A DNA stretch of 64,000 nucleotides from Ciceribacter thiooxidans (GCF_014126615.1 NZ_CP059896.1:2862501-2926500); one strand, 5' to 3'; shown: positions 42,714 through 52,844, counted from the stretch's first letter. A program made the numbers and translations. Notes: generated from the letters alone by a model not told the origin.

Positions 42714-44114
42714 CTATCCCCTCAATTTTCCGGCGGCGGCCGGCATCGGCTGGGTCGCGGCCTGCTTCAACGCATTGGCGAGATCGGCATAGGCGTCGAT
42801 CGCCGGCTTGTCCCCGGGAGTTTGCTTCAGCACCTCGTAGATCACCGGCACCTGCTTGATCGCCATATCGAGATCGGGATCGGTGCCTGCGCGGTATCCG
42901 CCGATGAGGCGAAGATCACGTGTCTCCTCGAACCGGTGGATGAGCGTCTTCAGACGGGAGACCAGCTTCTCCTGGTCATCGCTCCAGGCCTTGCGCGCAA
43001 GACGCGAGATCGAGGCGAGCGGGTTGATCGGCGGATAGCGCCCCTCCTCCGCCAGGGAACGGTCGAGGACGATGTGGCCGTCGAGAATACCGCGCGTGGA
43101 ATCCGCGATCGGATCGTTGTGATTGTCGCCGTCGACGAGGATCGAAATGATGGCGGTGATCGTGCCGGAACCTTCGGTGCCGGGGCCTGCTCTTTCGAGA
43201 AGGCGCGGCAGTTCGGTGAAGACCGAGGCGGGATAGCCGCGCGCCACGGGCGGTTCTCCGGCAGCCATCGCCACCTCGCGGATCGCGTGAGCGAAACGGG
43301 TGACGCTGTCGACGATGAAGAGGACGTTCTCACCGCGGTCACGGAAATGCTCGGCGATCGTCATGGCGGCGAGAGGCGCCATCTTGCGCAGCATCGGGCT
43401 TTCGTCGCTGGTGGCAACGACCGCAACCGACTTCTTCATGTTCGGACCGAGCGTATCCTCGATGAACTCTCGGACCTCGCGGCCACGTTCACCGACAAGC
43501 GCGATCACCACCTTGTCGAAGGCATCGGCCCGCGCAAGCATCGACAGAAGCGTCGACTTGCCGACACCCGAGCCAGCGAAGATGCCGAGGCGTTGGCCGA
43601 AGCACAAAGGAGAGAAAATGTCGATCGCCCGGACGCCCGTGAGGAAACCCTGCTCCACCCGACGGCGCGCCATGGACGGCGGCGCGCTGTTGGAGACCGG
43701 ACGGCGCAGCAGGCCGGGGGTGAGCGGCCCGCGACCGTCGATCGGCTCGCCGAGCGCATTGATCGTGCGTCCGCACCAGCTGTCGTCGGGGGCGATCCGG
43801 AAGGCGCCCTTGCGAATGACGAGATCGTGGATGCCGATCGGTTCGCCCGGCTCGATCGGACACACATAGGCGACATCGGGCTCCACCCGGACCACCTCGC
43901 CGAGATGGATCCCGGTCGGGCTGCGGTGGGCGACGAATTCCCCGAGCCTCACGTGCCGCGAAAGTCCCGCTACCGTGTAATGACCGGCGGCGATCGTGCG
44001 CACACGGCCACCGTGGGTCACCGAGAACGCGGGATCTGCATAGCGTGCCGCCAAGCCCGCGAGCTGGGTCAGCTTGCCGGAAAGGACGAATTCGGCGGAG
44101 GCGAAATCAGACAT
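42714..44114 (-). CDS. fliI: Flagellar export ATPase FliI
   Basis: 466 aa. Walker A GSGVGKST (about residues 181-188), Walker B in VLFIVDSVTRFAHAIREV, and the family mark GYPASVFTELPRLLERAG followed by GSGTITAIISILVDGDNHNDPIAD. It is homologous to the F1 ATPase beta subunit and powers unfolding and release of export substrates at the cytoplasmic base. Candidates for its partners FliH (29.3 kb) and FliJ (15.0 kb) lie elsewhere in the window. 12 bases separate it from flgF. Confidence 0.97.
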   Translation of the reverse strand: MSDFASAEFVLSGKLTQLAGLAARYADPAFSVTHGGRVRTIAAGHYTVAGLSRHVRLGEFVAHRSPTGIHLGEVVRVEPDVAYVCPIEPGEPIGIHDLVIRKGAFRIAPDDSWCGRTINALGEPIDGRGPLTPGLLRRPVSNSAPPSMARRRVEQGFLTGVRAIDIFSPLCFGQRLGIFAGSGVGKSTLLSMLARADAFDKVVIALVGERGREVREFIEDTLGPNMKKSVAVVATSDESPMLRKMAPLAAMTIAEHFRDRGENVLFIVDSVTRFAHAIREVAMAAGEPPVARGYPASVFTELPRLLERAGPGTEGSGTITAIISILVDGDNHNDPIADSTRGILDGHIVLDRSLAEEGRYPPINPLASISRLARKAWSDDQEKLVSRLKTLIHRFEETRDLRLIGGYRAGTDPDLDMAIKQVPVIYEVLKQTPGDKPAIDAYADLANALKQAATQPMPAAAGKLRG

Positions 44115-44126
44115 CGTTCAGCGACC

Positions 44127-44861
44127 TCAGCTCGATCCGCCGAGCGTCTTGATCGCGTCGTTCAGCGAGCTCTCGCTGTCACGCATCAGCGAACTGACGC
44201 TCTCGAACGCACGGTTGACCTGGATGAGCTGGGTGATTTCGCTGATACCGTTGACGTTGGAATTCTCGAGATAGCCCTGCACCACGGAAATCTGGCTGTT
44301 GTCGATCACCGGTTGCGGCTGATCGACCGTCGTTATGCCGCTGTTCTCGTAGCGCACGAACCCCTTGGTAATGTCGGCGGAAAAGACGCCGAGGACCGCG
44401 ACCTGGCGGCCATCCTGGAGAATTTTGCCGTCCTGCCCGACCGTCGGCGGACCGCCGGCACGATTGAGCTGGATCGGTGCGCCGCCGGCATCGAGAACCG
44501 GATAACCGCGTGAGGATACGAGTTCCCCCGTCTCCTTGATGGTAAACCGCCCGTCGCGGGTCAGGACCTGCCCTGCCGGCGTATCGATTGCAAACCAGGC
44601 ATCGCCCTTGATCGCGAAGTCCAGCTCGTTGCCTGTGTGCTGTAATTCTCCCGCGCGGGTCGACAGGTAATCGTTACCCTGCGAGACGAAGGCAATCTTG
44701 GCATTGAGATCGTTATGGGTCCTGCTGAGGACCTCGTCGAATTTGACCTCGGTGCCCCGAAAGCCGACCGTGTTCACATTGGCGATGTTGTCGGCGATGG
44801 TCGTCAGGCGCCGTTCGAGAGCGACCTGCGACGACAGGGCAACGTAGAGTCCCGATTGCAC
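44127..44861 (-). CDS. flgF: Rod protein FlgF
   Basis: 244 aa, starting at a GTG (44859-44861) directly after the stop of the DUF1217 gene. N-terminal LYVALSSQVALERRLTTIADNIANVNTVGFRG is the FlgF rod motif; C-terminal NSNVNGISEITQLIQVNRAFESVSSLM. It forms the part of the rod between FlgC and FlgG. Ribosomes probably re-initiate from the upstream gene, as the stop and start are adjacent. Confidence 0.95.
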   Translation of the reverse strand: MQSGLYVALSSQVALERRLTTIADNIANVNTVGFRGTEVKFDEVLSRTHNDLNAKIAFVSQGNDYLSTRAGELQHTGNELDFAIKGDAWFAIDTPAGQVLTRDGRFTIKETGELVSSRGYPVLDAGGAPIQLNRAGGPPTVGQDGKILQDGRQVAVLGVFSADITKGFVRYENSGITTVDQPQPVIDNSQISVVQGYLENSNVNGISEITQLIQVNRAFESVSSLMRDSESSLNDAIKTLGGSS

Positions 44862-45641
44862 TTAGCTGCCTCCGAGCTTGAGGGAATTGATGGAGATGAG
44901 GAGATCCGGCGAGATGCCGTATCCTGAAGAGGAACCGAAGACCGCAAGCGGATCGTAGTTTTCCGACGGGTGCTGCAATTCCCACATTGCGGTGAACCGC
45001 TCGAGGAAAAGGCCCGTCTTCTCCGGGTCCTGGAAATCCTTGACGTCGATCATGCGTCCGATGGTGGCGGCCTGCTTATCGACGTCGGAGGCGGCAAATT
45101 CATCCGGCAAGCCGAGAGCCGTGCGGACCACCTGCGAGAGTGCATCGTCGGCGAGAATATCCATCGCCGAGCTGATGTTCGGCGCAGTGCGCTCGAAATA
45201 GAGAGCGAGCCGCACACCGGTATTGTCGGCGCCGGCCTGTTCTTCGAGTGTCTGGCGCATGTACTTGTCGACGACGCCTTGCTGAGCCCTGGTGAACGCG
45301 GTTGCAGCCGCGCCCTGCTCGGCGAAGTTCAGCGATTTGACGAGTTCCGAATAGCGGCTGTCGGCAAGCCGGTTGGCGAAGGCTTCCTTGTCGGCGATAC
45401 CTTCGGTCAAGACCTTGCGGACAAATGCCTTTGCGTAGGCCATGTCTTCAAGGCCGTGCGCCTTCAGAGCATAGTTATAAAGGCGGGTATCGGCCATGAA
45501 GTCGTCGATGGACTTAACGTCGCCGATCTTCGAAAGATAGTACTCCGTCTCCCTGGAGACGTCGGGGGCCTTCGCCACGCGTTCAAGGGAGCCCGTAAGG
45601 TCACGGGTGATCAGCTGGTAGCTCGCATAAGTCGTCGTCAC
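44862..45641 (-). CDS. DUF1217 flagellar-operon protein
   Basis: 259 aa, soluble, helical, no signal peptide. The N-terminus [20 protein letters not shown], the repeated YxxxI/L patterns ([40 protein letters not shown]) and the C-terminal [12 protein letters not shown] are typical of DUF1217, a family almost confined to flagellar loci of alphaproteobacteria. The architecture, small repeated helical units that resemble part of an axial protein, suggests an exported rod or hook-associated protein or its chaperone, but no function is established to my knowledge. First gene of the minus-strand operon that runs to fliP, divergent from motA with 179 bases between. Confidence 0.85.
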   Translation of the reverse strand: MTTTYASYQLITRDLTGSLERVAKAPDVSRETEYYLSKIGDVKSIDDFMADTRLYNYALKAHGLEDMAYAKAFVRKVLTEGIADKEAFANRLADSRYSELVKSLNFAEQGAAATAFTRAQQGVVDKYMRQTLEEQAGADNTGVRLALYFERTAPNISSAMDILADDALSQVVRTALGLPDEFAASDVDKQAATIGRMIDVKDFQDPEKTGLFLERFTAMWELQHPSENYDPLAVFGSSSGYGISPDLLISINSLKLGGS

Positions 45642-45820
45642 GGTCTTTTCCGCCTCTTGTGGACAATCGGGTCAGGCGTCCGTTATCACCCTTCTTGCGG
45701 CAAAAGGCTTGCGCGAAGCTTTCTCTAGGTTCACAAACCGTGAAGCCCGCGGCATTCAGCCTCACGCAAGGCAAGGCCCGTATCGCTAGTCCGGAAAATA
45801 ACTGTCACCGCGGGCGCGAC

Positions 45821-46696
45821 ATGAGCATCATAATCGGACTTGTAATCAGTTTGGGCTGTATCCTCGGCGGCTACATGGCCATGGGCGGGCATGTCGACGT
45901 CCTCATACAACCCTTCGAGCTCATGATCATCGGCGGCGCGGGTCTCGGCGGCTTTATCATGGCCAATCCCATCAAGGTGGTGAAGGACTCCGGAAAAGCC
46001 GTCGCCGAAGTTCTCAAGAACGCAGTTCCGAAGGAAAGAGACTACCTCGACGTGCTCGGGGTCCTCTATTCGCTGATGCGCGATCTGAGAACCAAGTCCC
46101 GCAACGAGATCGAAGCCCACATCGACAACCCTGACGAATCAACGATCTTCCAGCAGGCGCCTTCCGTCCTGAAGAACAAGGACCTTACCGCCTTTGTGTG
46201 CGATTACGTCCGCCTCATCATCATCGGGAACGCCCGCTCCCATGAGATCGAAGCGCTGATGGACGAGGAAATCAATACGATCCTCACCGACAAGATGAAG
46301 CCCTACAACTCCATCTCGGTCATGGGCGACAGCTTCCCCGCCATCGGTATCGTCGCGGCGGTTCTCGGCGTCATCAAGGCCATGGGCAAGATCAATGAAT
46401 CGCCGGAAGTTCTCGGCGGCCTGATCGGCGCCGCTCTCGTCGGCACCATGCTCGGGATCATTCTCTCCTACTGCGTCTGCGGCCCTCTGGCTGCACAGAT
46501 CAAGTCGGTGCGCACCAAGCAGCATCGCCTCTACATCATCGTCAAGCAGACGCTGCTCGCATACATGAACGGTTCGGTGCCCCAGGTCGCACTCGAATAT
46601 GGCCGCAAGACCATCTCCTCGCATGAGCGTCCGTCCATCGATGCGGTCGAGCAGGAAATGATGAATCCCGGCGGCGAGAACAAGGCAGCGGCATAA
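45821..46696 (+). CDS. motA: Flagellar stator protein MotA
   Basis: 291 aa from the ATG at 45821; the frame is open 54 codons further upstream, but that extension has no membrane or family features. Four membrane helices: two near the N-terminus and two at about residues 168-225 around the [21 protein letters not shown] segment, with the family block [19 protein letters not shown]. The large cytoplasmic loop carries charged residues that contact FliG. MotA and MotB form the proton channel. First gene of the operon motA-fliM-fliN-fliG-flhB; the ribosome site is weak. Confidence 0.96.
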   Translation: MSIIIGLVISLGCILGGYMAMGGHVDVLIQPFELMIIGGAGLGGFIMANPIKVVKDSGKAVAEVLKNAVPKERDYLDVLGVLYSLMRDLRTKSRNEIEAHIDNPDESTIFQQAPSVLKNKDLTAFVCDYVRLIIIGNARSHEIEALMDEEINTILTDKMKPYNSISVMGDSFPAIGIVAAVLGVIKAMGKINESPEVLGGLIGAALVGTMLGIILSYCVCGPLAAQIKSVRTKQHRLYIIVKQTLLAYMNGSVPQVALEYGRKTISSHERPSIDAVEQEMMNPGGENKAAA

Positions 46697-46698
46697 CG

Positions 46699-47646
46699 AT
46701 GACGATGACCGAGAACAAACCGCAGTCGGCGATGGACAAGGCCCTGCTCGCACGCCTCACCGGGGCCTTGGGCGACAGGAAAACCGTCGAGAAACTCTGC
46801 AGCGATTTCGGCCACCTGTTTACCGAGTTCCTGCCGGACGTCTTCCAGAGCGAAACCGGCTTGCAGGTCGAGGTCCATTACAACGGTCACGAGGCCGGCC
46901 TGATGAGCGAACTCGTCGCCGAACTCGGCGACAACGTCGCGCTCGCGGACGGATCGCTGCGCAACTGGAGCCCCAATTTCGTCATCGGCTGCGGCAACGC
47001 CTTCATCGTCACGCTGATGGAGAACCTTCTGGGCGCGCTTCCCGAGACGATCGAGGAGCCGATTCAGCGTCCTCTTTCCCGCATCGAGCTCGACCTTTCC
47101 GTCATGGTGATCAGCAAGATCGCCAGCGTTCTGCGTTCGGGCATCGATGTGCCCGGCTCCTTCGAGCCGCAACTCGAACGCCCGCACAACGCCGAAGACC
47201 GTCCGAAGCTGGAGGAAGACCACGTCGACGAGTACGGCGCGGTGGTAAAGATGGGCGTCGAGATCGGTCCCGTCGCCTCCGAATTCTACGTCGTGATCCC
47301 GCAGAAGGCCCTGCTGAAGACCGTGGTCACGGTGCCGAAGTCCAAAAATCAGGCGGGTCAGAGCCGCAAGGAATGGGCCGAGCAGATGGCAGAGCAGGTT
47401 CGCCGCTCTCAGGTAAAACTGCAGGCACGGATCTTGCTGCAGCCACTGACGCTCGACACGATCTCCCGCCTGGCGGCGGGCGACGTGATCGCCTTCCACG
47501 ACCGGGGCGACGTCACGGTCGACGTCAGTGCCAACGGCAAGAATCTCTATCGCTGCGAATTCGGGCGGGCGGGCGAACACTACACGGTACGCGTCAAGGA
47601 CAACGTCAGCAGCGAAGACGAAATCCTGAGGCATCTCATCGGCTAG
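46699..47646 (+). CDS. fliM: Motor switch protein FliM
   Basis: 315 aa. The central domain (about residues 45-230) fits the FliM CheC-like fold and the C-terminal 80 residues form the SpoA domain (VKLQARILLQPLTLDTISRLAAGDVIAFHD, in pieces). The canonical N-terminal CheY-binding LSQxEIDALL peptide is not recognisable, the N-terminus being MTMTENKPQSAMDKALLARLTG. Rhizobial FliM is divergent. It follows motA with two bases between. Confidence 0.9.
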   Translation: MTMTENKPQSAMDKALLARLTGALGDRKTVEKLCSDFGHLFTEFLPDVFQSETGLQVEVHYNGHEAGLMSELVAELGDNVALADGSLRNWSPNFVIGCGNAFIVTLMENLLGALPETIEEPIQRPLSRIELDLSVMVISKIASVLRSGIDVPGSFEPQLERPHNAEDRPKLEEDHVDEYGAVVKMGVEIGPVASEFYVVIPQKALLKTVVTVPKSKNQAGQSRKEWAEQMAEQVRRSQVKLQARILLQPLTLDTISRLAAGDVIAFHDRGDVTVDVSANGKNLYRCEFGRAGEHYTVRVKDNVSSEDEILRHLIG

Positions 47647-47703
47647 CACATCAACGCTTCACCAAGGCAGGCTGAGGCAAGTTTCGACAGGAATTATGAC
47701 TGC

Positions 47704-48285
47704 ATGGCTACTAAGAAAACATCCGTACCCGATGAAGACGCACTGTCCATGGTGACATCCGACGCCGCCTTCGACCAGGCCGTCGACGACCTGCGCGGCG
47801 TCCTGAAAAGCGATTCGGAAGGCACGCTTCCCGATTTCGGCAGTGACTTTTCCGCGTCGCCCTCGGAAACGCCCGATCTCTCCGCATTCGGAGGGGATTT
47901 CGGCGACTTTCCTGAGACCACTCCGGCCGCGGTAAGCGACTTCGGCGCCGATACCTTCGGCGGCGATAGCTTCGGCGGCGGGTTCGACGATGCGCCGGTG
48001 ACGGAACAGCCGCAGCCCGGCAGTGCCCTGACGGCAAACCTCAACCTCATCATGGATATCCCCATCGATGTCGAGGTCATCCTGGGCTCAAGCAAGATGC
48101 CGGTGGCCGGTCTCATGAATCTCGAGGAAGGGGCGATCATCACCCTGGACAAGAAGATCGGTGAACCGGTTGACATCACGGTGAACGGCCGGCGGATTGC
48201 GCGCGGCGAAATCACCGTGCTCGAAAACGACGACACCCGCTTCGGCGTCAAGCTGATCGAAGTAATGGGTAGCAAGACGACCTGA
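47704..48285 (+). CDS. fliN: Motor switch protein FliN
   Basis: 193 aa. The first ~110 residues are acidic and low-complexity, rich in Phe/Gly/Asp ([19 protein letters not shown]). The last ~75 are the SpoA domain ([49 protein letters not shown]). With FliM it forms the C ring and also docks FliH. The long N-terminal extension is typical of rhizobial FliN (about 137 aa in enterics). 57 bases after fliM. Confidence 0.95.
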   Translation: MATKKTSVPDEDALSMVTSDAAFDQAVDDLRGVLKSDSEGTLPDFGSDFSASPSETPDLSAFGGDFGDFPETTPAAVSDFGADTFGGDSFGGGFDDAPVTEQPQPGSALTANLNLIMDIPIDVEVILGSSKMPVAGLMNLEEGAIITLDKKIGEPVDITVNGRRIARGEITVLENDDTRFGVKLIEVMGSKTT

Positions 48286-48314
48286 CCCATGACGGGCCAG
48301 AGAGGAAAAAGACC

Positions 48315-49355
48315 ATGATGGACTTTGACGACTTCGGCAGCAACCTACCTGGAACACCCCTTTCCCAGGCGGACAAGGCTGCGGCCGTCCTGCTGGCGAT
48401 GGGCAAGGGCGTCGCCGGCAAATTGCTGAAGTACTTCACCCAGGCCGAGCTCCAGACCATCATCGCTTCCGCGCAGACGCTGCGCTCCATTCCGCCGGAT
48501 GAACTCAACCTGCTGGTCAACGAGTTCGAGGACCTTTTCACCGAAGGTGCCGGCCTGATGGACAACGCGAAGGCCATCGAGAGCATTCTCGAGGAGGGAC
48601 TGACGCCCGAAGAAGTGGACGGCCTGCTCGGGCGGCGCACGGCGTTCCAGACCTACGAGGAATCGATCTGGGACCAGCTGCAGGATGCCGATCCCGATTT
48701 CATCGCCAAGTTCCTGATGCGGGAACATCCACAGACGGTCGCCTACATCCTGTCGATGCTGCCGTCCTCCTTCGGCGCCAAGGTGCTCCTGAAGTTGCCG
48801 GAGAGCCGTCGCGCCGACGTCATGAACCGCACCGTCAACCTGAAGAACGTCAGCCAGAAGGCCGCGCAGATAATCGAGAACCGCGTGCACGAATTGATCA
48901 CCGAGATCGAGGCGGAACGCAATTCGGTGGGTTCGACGAAGGTCGCGGACCTGATGAACGAACTGGACAAGCCGCAGGTCGACACGCTGCTGAACTCGCT
49001 GGAAACGATCAGCAAGTCGGCGGTGGAGAAGGTACGGCCGAAGATCTTCCTCTTCGAGGACCTGCTCGCCATGCCGCAGCGCAGTCGCGTGCTGCTTCTC
49101 AACGATGTCTCCGGAGACGTGCTCACCATGGCGCTGCGCGGCGCTTCGATGGAAATCCGCGAATGCGTGCTTTCCGCGATCAGTCCGCGTCAACGCCGCA
49201 TGATCGAATCCGACTTGGCGACCGGCACCACCGGCATCAATCCGCGGGAAATCGCAATCGCCCGGCGTGCGGTGGCACAGGAAGCCATCCGGCTCGCCAA
49301 TTCCGGCCAGATCCAGCTCAAGGAAGCGGAAGGCGATGCGCCACAGGCCGCCTGA
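48315..49355 (+). CDS. fliG: Motor switch protein FliG
   Basis: 346 aa. Three armadillo-type domains in normal order: N-terminal (SQADKAAAVLLAMGKGVAGKLLKYF), middle (FLMREHPQTVAYILSMLPSSFGAKVLLKLPE with the EHPQ motif) and C-terminal (FLFEDLLAMPQRSRVLLLNDVSGDVL, then AISPRQRRMIESDL). The C-terminal charged helix contacts MotA and generates torque; the N-terminal domain binds FliF. Strong ribosome site AGAGGAAAAAGACC. Confidence 0.97.
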   Translation: MMDFDDFGSNLPGTPLSQADKAAAVLLAMGKGVAGKLLKYFTQAELQTIIASAQTLRSIPPDELNLLVNEFEDLFTEGAGLMDNAKAIESILEEGLTPEEVDGLLGRRTAFQTYEESIWDQLQDADPDFIAKFLMREHPQTVAYILSMLPSSFGAKVLLKLPESRRADVMNRTVNLKNVSQKAAQIIENRVHELITEIEAERNSVGSTKVADLMNELDKPQVDTLLNSLETISKSAVEKVRPKIFLFEDLLAMPQRSRVLLLNDVSGDVLTMALRGASMEIRECVLSAISPRQRRMIESDLATGTTGINPREIAIARRAVAQEAIRLANSGQIQLKEAEGDAPQAA

Positions 49356-49502
49356 TGCGGCCTTGCTGTTGAAAAGCCTGGCTGTCCGCCCCGGCCCGAT
49401 TGAACGGGACCGGGCGGGCGGCTAGCGTCGTCTATCCCGATCAACGAGCATCCGGCGAGCCGACGCCGCCTCGGCGGGCGATGACGAACAAGGACACCGG
49501 GC

Positions 49503-50585
49503 TTGTCTGACGAACAGGACAAAGACAGCAAAACAGAAGCCCCGACCGAGAAGAAGCGGCGGGACGCCGCAGAAAAAGGCAATGTGCCTTCCTCACGCGA
49601 GATTCCGATCTTCGCGTCGGCGCTCGCCTTCTATCTCTATTCCGTTTTCTTCCTGCCGCAGGCAATGGGACGACTCGGGGAGACGCTGCGGGATCTTTTC
49701 GAGCAGCCGGATCAGTGGCGTGTCTTCACGTCAACAGATGTTGTCTCGCTCTTTGTTCATCTCGGCTGGGAGGCCGGCGCCCTGCTTTTCCCCGCCATGG
49801 CTCTCTTCATGGTCTTCGGCATCACGTCGAACGTCATTCAAAACATGCCCTCCTTCGTGCTCGAACGTATTCGTCCGCAGATGTCGCGGATCTCGCCGGC
49901 GAAGGGATGGGAGCGCCTGTTCAGCCTGCGCGGCTTCGTCGAATTCGGGAAATCCGTCTTCAAGATCGTCATCGTCTCGGCGATCATGGTCGTGGCGCTG
50001 CGCTCCGAGTATTTCGGCGCGCTCGATGCGATGTTTTCCGATCCGCAGGTGATTCTGGTCAAGTTCGCGGCGATCCTCAAGAAGATGATGATCGTGATCG
50101 TGTTTGCCACGGCGATCCTCGCGATCAGCGACTATGCCTGGACGCGTTATCACTGGTTCACCCAGCTCAAGATGACCAAGCAGGAGGTCAAGGACGAACT
50201 GAAGCAGTCCCAGGGTGACCCGATCGTGAAATCGCGGCAGCGCTCGATCGCGCGCGACCGCGCGCGCCGCCGCATGATCGCCAATGTGCCGCGCGCGACG
50301 CTCGTGATCACCAACCCGACTCACTATGCGGTCGCGCTGCGATATGTGCGCGAGGAGAACGACGCTCCCGTCGTCGTCGCCAAGGGCCAGGACCTCGTCG
50401 CCCTCAAGATCCGCGAGATCGCCCAGACAAATGGCATCCCCATTTTTGAGGACCCGCCGCTTGCTCGCTCCATGTTTGCGCAAGTCTCGATCGATAGTGT
50501 CATTCCGTCGATATTCTACAAGGCCGTCGCGGAGCTCGTTCACCGGGTCTACGCCGCAAAGGCCAGGAAACAGCGGGTACGCTAA
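49503..50585 (+). CDS. flhB: Flagellar export switch protein FlhB
   Basis: 360 aa, starting at a TTG (AAGGACACC just before). N-terminal cytoplasmic SEAPTEKK-like segment ([19 protein letters not shown]), four membrane helices, then the C-terminal domain with the autocleavage motif NPTH at about residues 271-274 ([17 protein letters not shown]). FlhB cleavage is needed for the switch from rod/hook to filament export. 147 bases separate it from fliG, so it may have extra regulation; the following gene starts 5 bases after its stop. Confidence 0.95.
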   Translation: MSDEQDKDSKTEAPTEKKRRDAAEKGNVPSSREIPIFASALAFYLYSVFFLPQAMGRLGETLRDLFEQPDQWRVFTSTDVVSLFVHLGWEAGALLFPAMALFMVFGITSNVIQNMPSFVLERIRPQMSRISPAKGWERLFSLRGFVEFGKSVFKIVIVSAIMVVALRSEYFGALDAMFSDPQVILVKFAAILKKMMIVIVFATAILAISDYAWTRYHWFTQLKMTKQEVKDELKQSQGDPIVKSRQRSIARDRARRRMIANVPRATLVITNPTHYAVALRYVREENDAPVVVAKGQDLVALKIREIAQTNGIPIFEDPPLARSMFAQVSIDSVIPSIFYKAVAELVHRVYAAKARKQRVR

Positions 50586-50590
50586 TCGCG

Positions 50591-51031
50591 ATGAAGAAAT
50601 GCCCCTACACCAGCCAGCGTGAACAAATCGTCGCAGAAGCGATCAGCCCCGTTGCATCGGAACTTCGGCTGCTCGACGCTGCCGACCTGATTTCACTGCT
50701 GCGCTTCGAGCTCTATGGCAACATCTCCGACCTGGTTTCCTCGGCGGCCGAACTCTATTTCCATCCCGGAACGGTCAATTTCGGCGCCGGCGGGGAATAT
50801 CGGCTGGAATGGGGCGGACCGCCGGAAGTGGTCCTCGACCTCGAGATCAAGCCGCGCGACGTTACCGTGTACGCGCAATTGACCTTGACGCACGACCGTG
50901 CCGGCCTGGAGATTTCCCACATCGCTTTCCACAATCCGCTGGGAAGCCCGGAGGAGAACACGCGCCAGCTGCGCGAGAGCCTGCAGGCGGCTCGTTTCAG
51001 CAACACCGGTGTCTCGCCGCTCTACACCTGA
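50591..51031 (+). CDS. Conserved small protein co-transcribed with flhB
   Basis: 146 aa, soluble, no signal peptide or membrane segment. The central part is beta-rich (LYFHPGTVNFGAGGEYRLEW, EVVLDLEIKPRDVTVYAQLT) and the last third helical. I do not recognise a family. It starts 5 bases after flhB and is the last gene of the motA operon, facing visR tail to tail with 29 bases between stops, so a motility role is likely. Similar small genes stand at this place in other rhizobia. Confidence 0.7.
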   Translation: MKKCPYTSQREQIVAEAISPVASELRLLDAADLISLLRFELYGNISDLVSSAAELYFHPGTVNFGAGGEYRLEWGGPPEVVLDLEIKPRDVTVYAQLTLTHDRAGLEISHIAFHNPLGSPEENTRQLRESLQAARFSNTGVSPLYT

Positions 51032-51060
51032 GCGGTCGTGACGCAAACCAGCCAGAGCTG

Positions 51061-51804
51061 CTACGTGATATAGCCCAGGCGAATCGCCTTAGCGATCGCC
51101 TGGATGCGGTTGACAGAATCGAGCTTGATGGTCGCGGACCCAAGATAAGCGTTGACGGTGTGTACGGAGAGACGGAGCGCATCGGCAATCTCTTCGCTGA
51201 TGCGGCCGTCGCCGGCGAGTTGCAGACAGGCGATCTCCCGCTCGCTGAGTGTCTCGGCAGGCTGCGTGCGCCGCTCGTCCAGCGACAGAAGCTCGGTCAT
51301 GATCTTGCAGGTGCGGGAATGGACGTCGATGATCCGCTCCCCCGCAATATCGACGCCTCCGGCAATCGCGAAAAGAACATACCCGTTGCCCGAGGCGCCG
51401 AGCCGCACAGGAAAGGCGATTCCCGAATAGGGCAGCGTGCGTGGCTGCAGCTGCTCCACGAAGACCGAAAAGTCCGACGTGTCGGCAAAGCTCGAGTCGT
51501 CGGCAGCACTCCAGCTGAGTGGCAACAAAGAGCTTTCGAGGTGCCCAAGCAGAGTGTCGCCGTAATGTGCGAGGAAAATGTCGAGATCCGCGGAAATCAC
51601 GGTCGACCAATTGTCGAGCTGCGCCACGAGCCGGCGCTTTCCTGGCACGCCGGTGCCGGCAATCTTGAGAACCGCGAAGCCGTTCGCCCCGAGGCTCTTC
51701 TGAAGCGCGACGAGCTTCGGGAATATTTCCGCACGCACGTTGATCTGGCGCGCGTGGCTGGTTTGGCTCTTTCCGGTGGGAATCGGGTCCTGAGGGTATT
51801 TCAT
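51061..51804 (-). CDS. visR: LuxR-type motility master regulator VisR
   Basis: 247 aa from the ATG at 51804; the open frame extends 28 codons further but without family features. N-terminal ~170 residues are an autoinducer-binding-like domain, C-terminal ~65 the LuxR helix-turn-helix (LSEREIACLQLAGDGRISEE then IADALRLSVHTVNAYLGSATIKL). In S. meliloti VisR pairs with VisN as a heterodimer at the top of the motility cascade and activates rem. It is 10 bases after visN in the same transcript. Confidence 0.93.
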   Translation of the reverse strand: MKYPQDPIPTGKSQTSHARQINVRAEIFPKLVALQKSLGANGFAVLKIAGTGVPGKRRLVAQLDNWSTVISADLDIFLAHYGDTLLGHLESSLLPLSWSAADDSSFADTSDFSVFVEQLQPRTLPYSGIAFPVRLGASGNGYVLFAIAGGVDIAGERIIDVHSRTCKIMTELLSLDERRTQPAETLSEREIACLQLAGDGRISEEIADALRLSVHTVNAYLGSATIKLDSVNRIQAIAKAIRLGYIT

Positions 51805-51814
51805 CGGCCCGCCC

Positions 51815-52561
51815 CTATACGAGATTGTTGCGCACGGCGTAGGCGATCGCCTCGGACCGCGTTTTGGTCGCCGTCTTGCGCATGACACTGGTGATGTAGT
51901 TGTTGATCGTGTTGCGTGAGATCCCGAGAATGGTGGCGATCTCGTCGCTGGTCTTGCCTTCGGCGATCCAGAAGAGACACTCGACTTCCCGTTCCGTCAG
52001 TTCGAACTCGCGATCCGCCCTCTGCCCTTTTCCGGAAGTGAGACTCACACAATAGCCACAGAGCAGGCCGACCTCTCGCAGCCGCTCCGGCGACAGCACG
52101 ATCGTGTCCTCGTAAAGGAACATCAGGGACAACCGCGTACGGCCGACGTTGAAGGTCAGCGCGCAGTATTCGCGGCTTAAACCACGCGGAGCATCGGCGT
52201 CGTCGGGAAGCAGCGCGAATCGCGGTTGCAGCAAGGAAAGGCATTTCTCGAGTTCGGTGGTACGGGAATAGCTTGCTGCGAACTCACGCTCCAGACGACG
52301 CACCAGATCGAACGGCCAATTGGAGCAGACGACGAAATCAAGACCTTGTTCCTGGACGAGGTCAAAGCGAGCAAGCAGGAAATGGTTCGCCCCCACATAA
52401 TCCGCCAGGAGTTGCAGACTGCGCCCGATGCTACCGCCCTGCGCAATCGACATCAGCCTCCGAAGAAGCTGTTCCTTGGTTTGAGGTCTGGCCGGGTCGT
52501 CCGTTGCAGGCATCGTTCGGTCTTGCTCCTTCCGAACCGCCCTAACCAACTCCGTGTCCAT
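51815..52561 (-). CDS. visN: LuxR-type motility master regulator VisN
   Basis: 248 aa. Same build as VisR: N-terminal ligand-binding-like domain (SIGRSLQLLADYVGANHFLLARFD) and C-terminal helix-turn-helix (LTEREVECLFWIAEGKTSDE, IATILGISRNTINNYITSVMRKT). The VisN/VisR pair is global activator of flagellar, motility and chemotaxis genes in Sinorhizobium and represses some polysaccharide functions. The effector ligand is unknown. The promoter should lie in 52562-52792, an AT-containing gene-free stretch. Confidence 0.94.
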   Translation of the reverse strand: MDTELVRAVRKEQDRTMPATDDPARPQTKEQLLRRLMSIAQGGSIGRSLQLLADYVGANHFLLARFDLVQEQGLDFVVCSNWPFDLVRRLEREFAASYSRTTELEKCLSLLQPRFALLPDDADAPRGLSREYCALTFNVGRTRLSLMFLYEDTIVLSPERLREVGLLCGYCVSLTSGKGQRADREFELTEREVECLFWIAEGKTSDEIATILGISRNTINNYITSVMRKTATKTRSEAIAYAVRNNLV

Positions 52562-52792
52562 TGTGTTTCCCCCTTTCCGGGATGAAACGGCCTCGCAGTA
52601 CGCCCCCTCTATCTCCGGAAGGCCGCCCTCTCCCGGTGATTCGCATAGATGATTCGTCAGGCCGACGAATCACAGTAATGATAGAAGATAAATCTCGTCA
52701 GACCCAAACGCGCGCGCGGCGATTCCCCAACTTAACGACAATCGCATATACAAATCGTCACAAATGGGGCGCCGTCGTCGGAGAATATACGA

Positions 52793-52824
52793 CAAGGCCG
52801 CGCCAGAGGACCGGCGCGGCCTTG
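52793..52824 (-). terminator. Terminator of fliF
   Basis: CAAGGCCGCGCC / GGCGCGGCCTTG, a perfect 12-bp stem with an 8-base loop, 21 bases past the fliF stop. It is followed by TCGTATAT on the minus strand, so the U-tract is poor but the stem is strong. It separates fliF from the visNR promoter. Confidence 0.8.
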
Positions 52825-52844
52825 AATTCCACCTCTTCGTGTCG

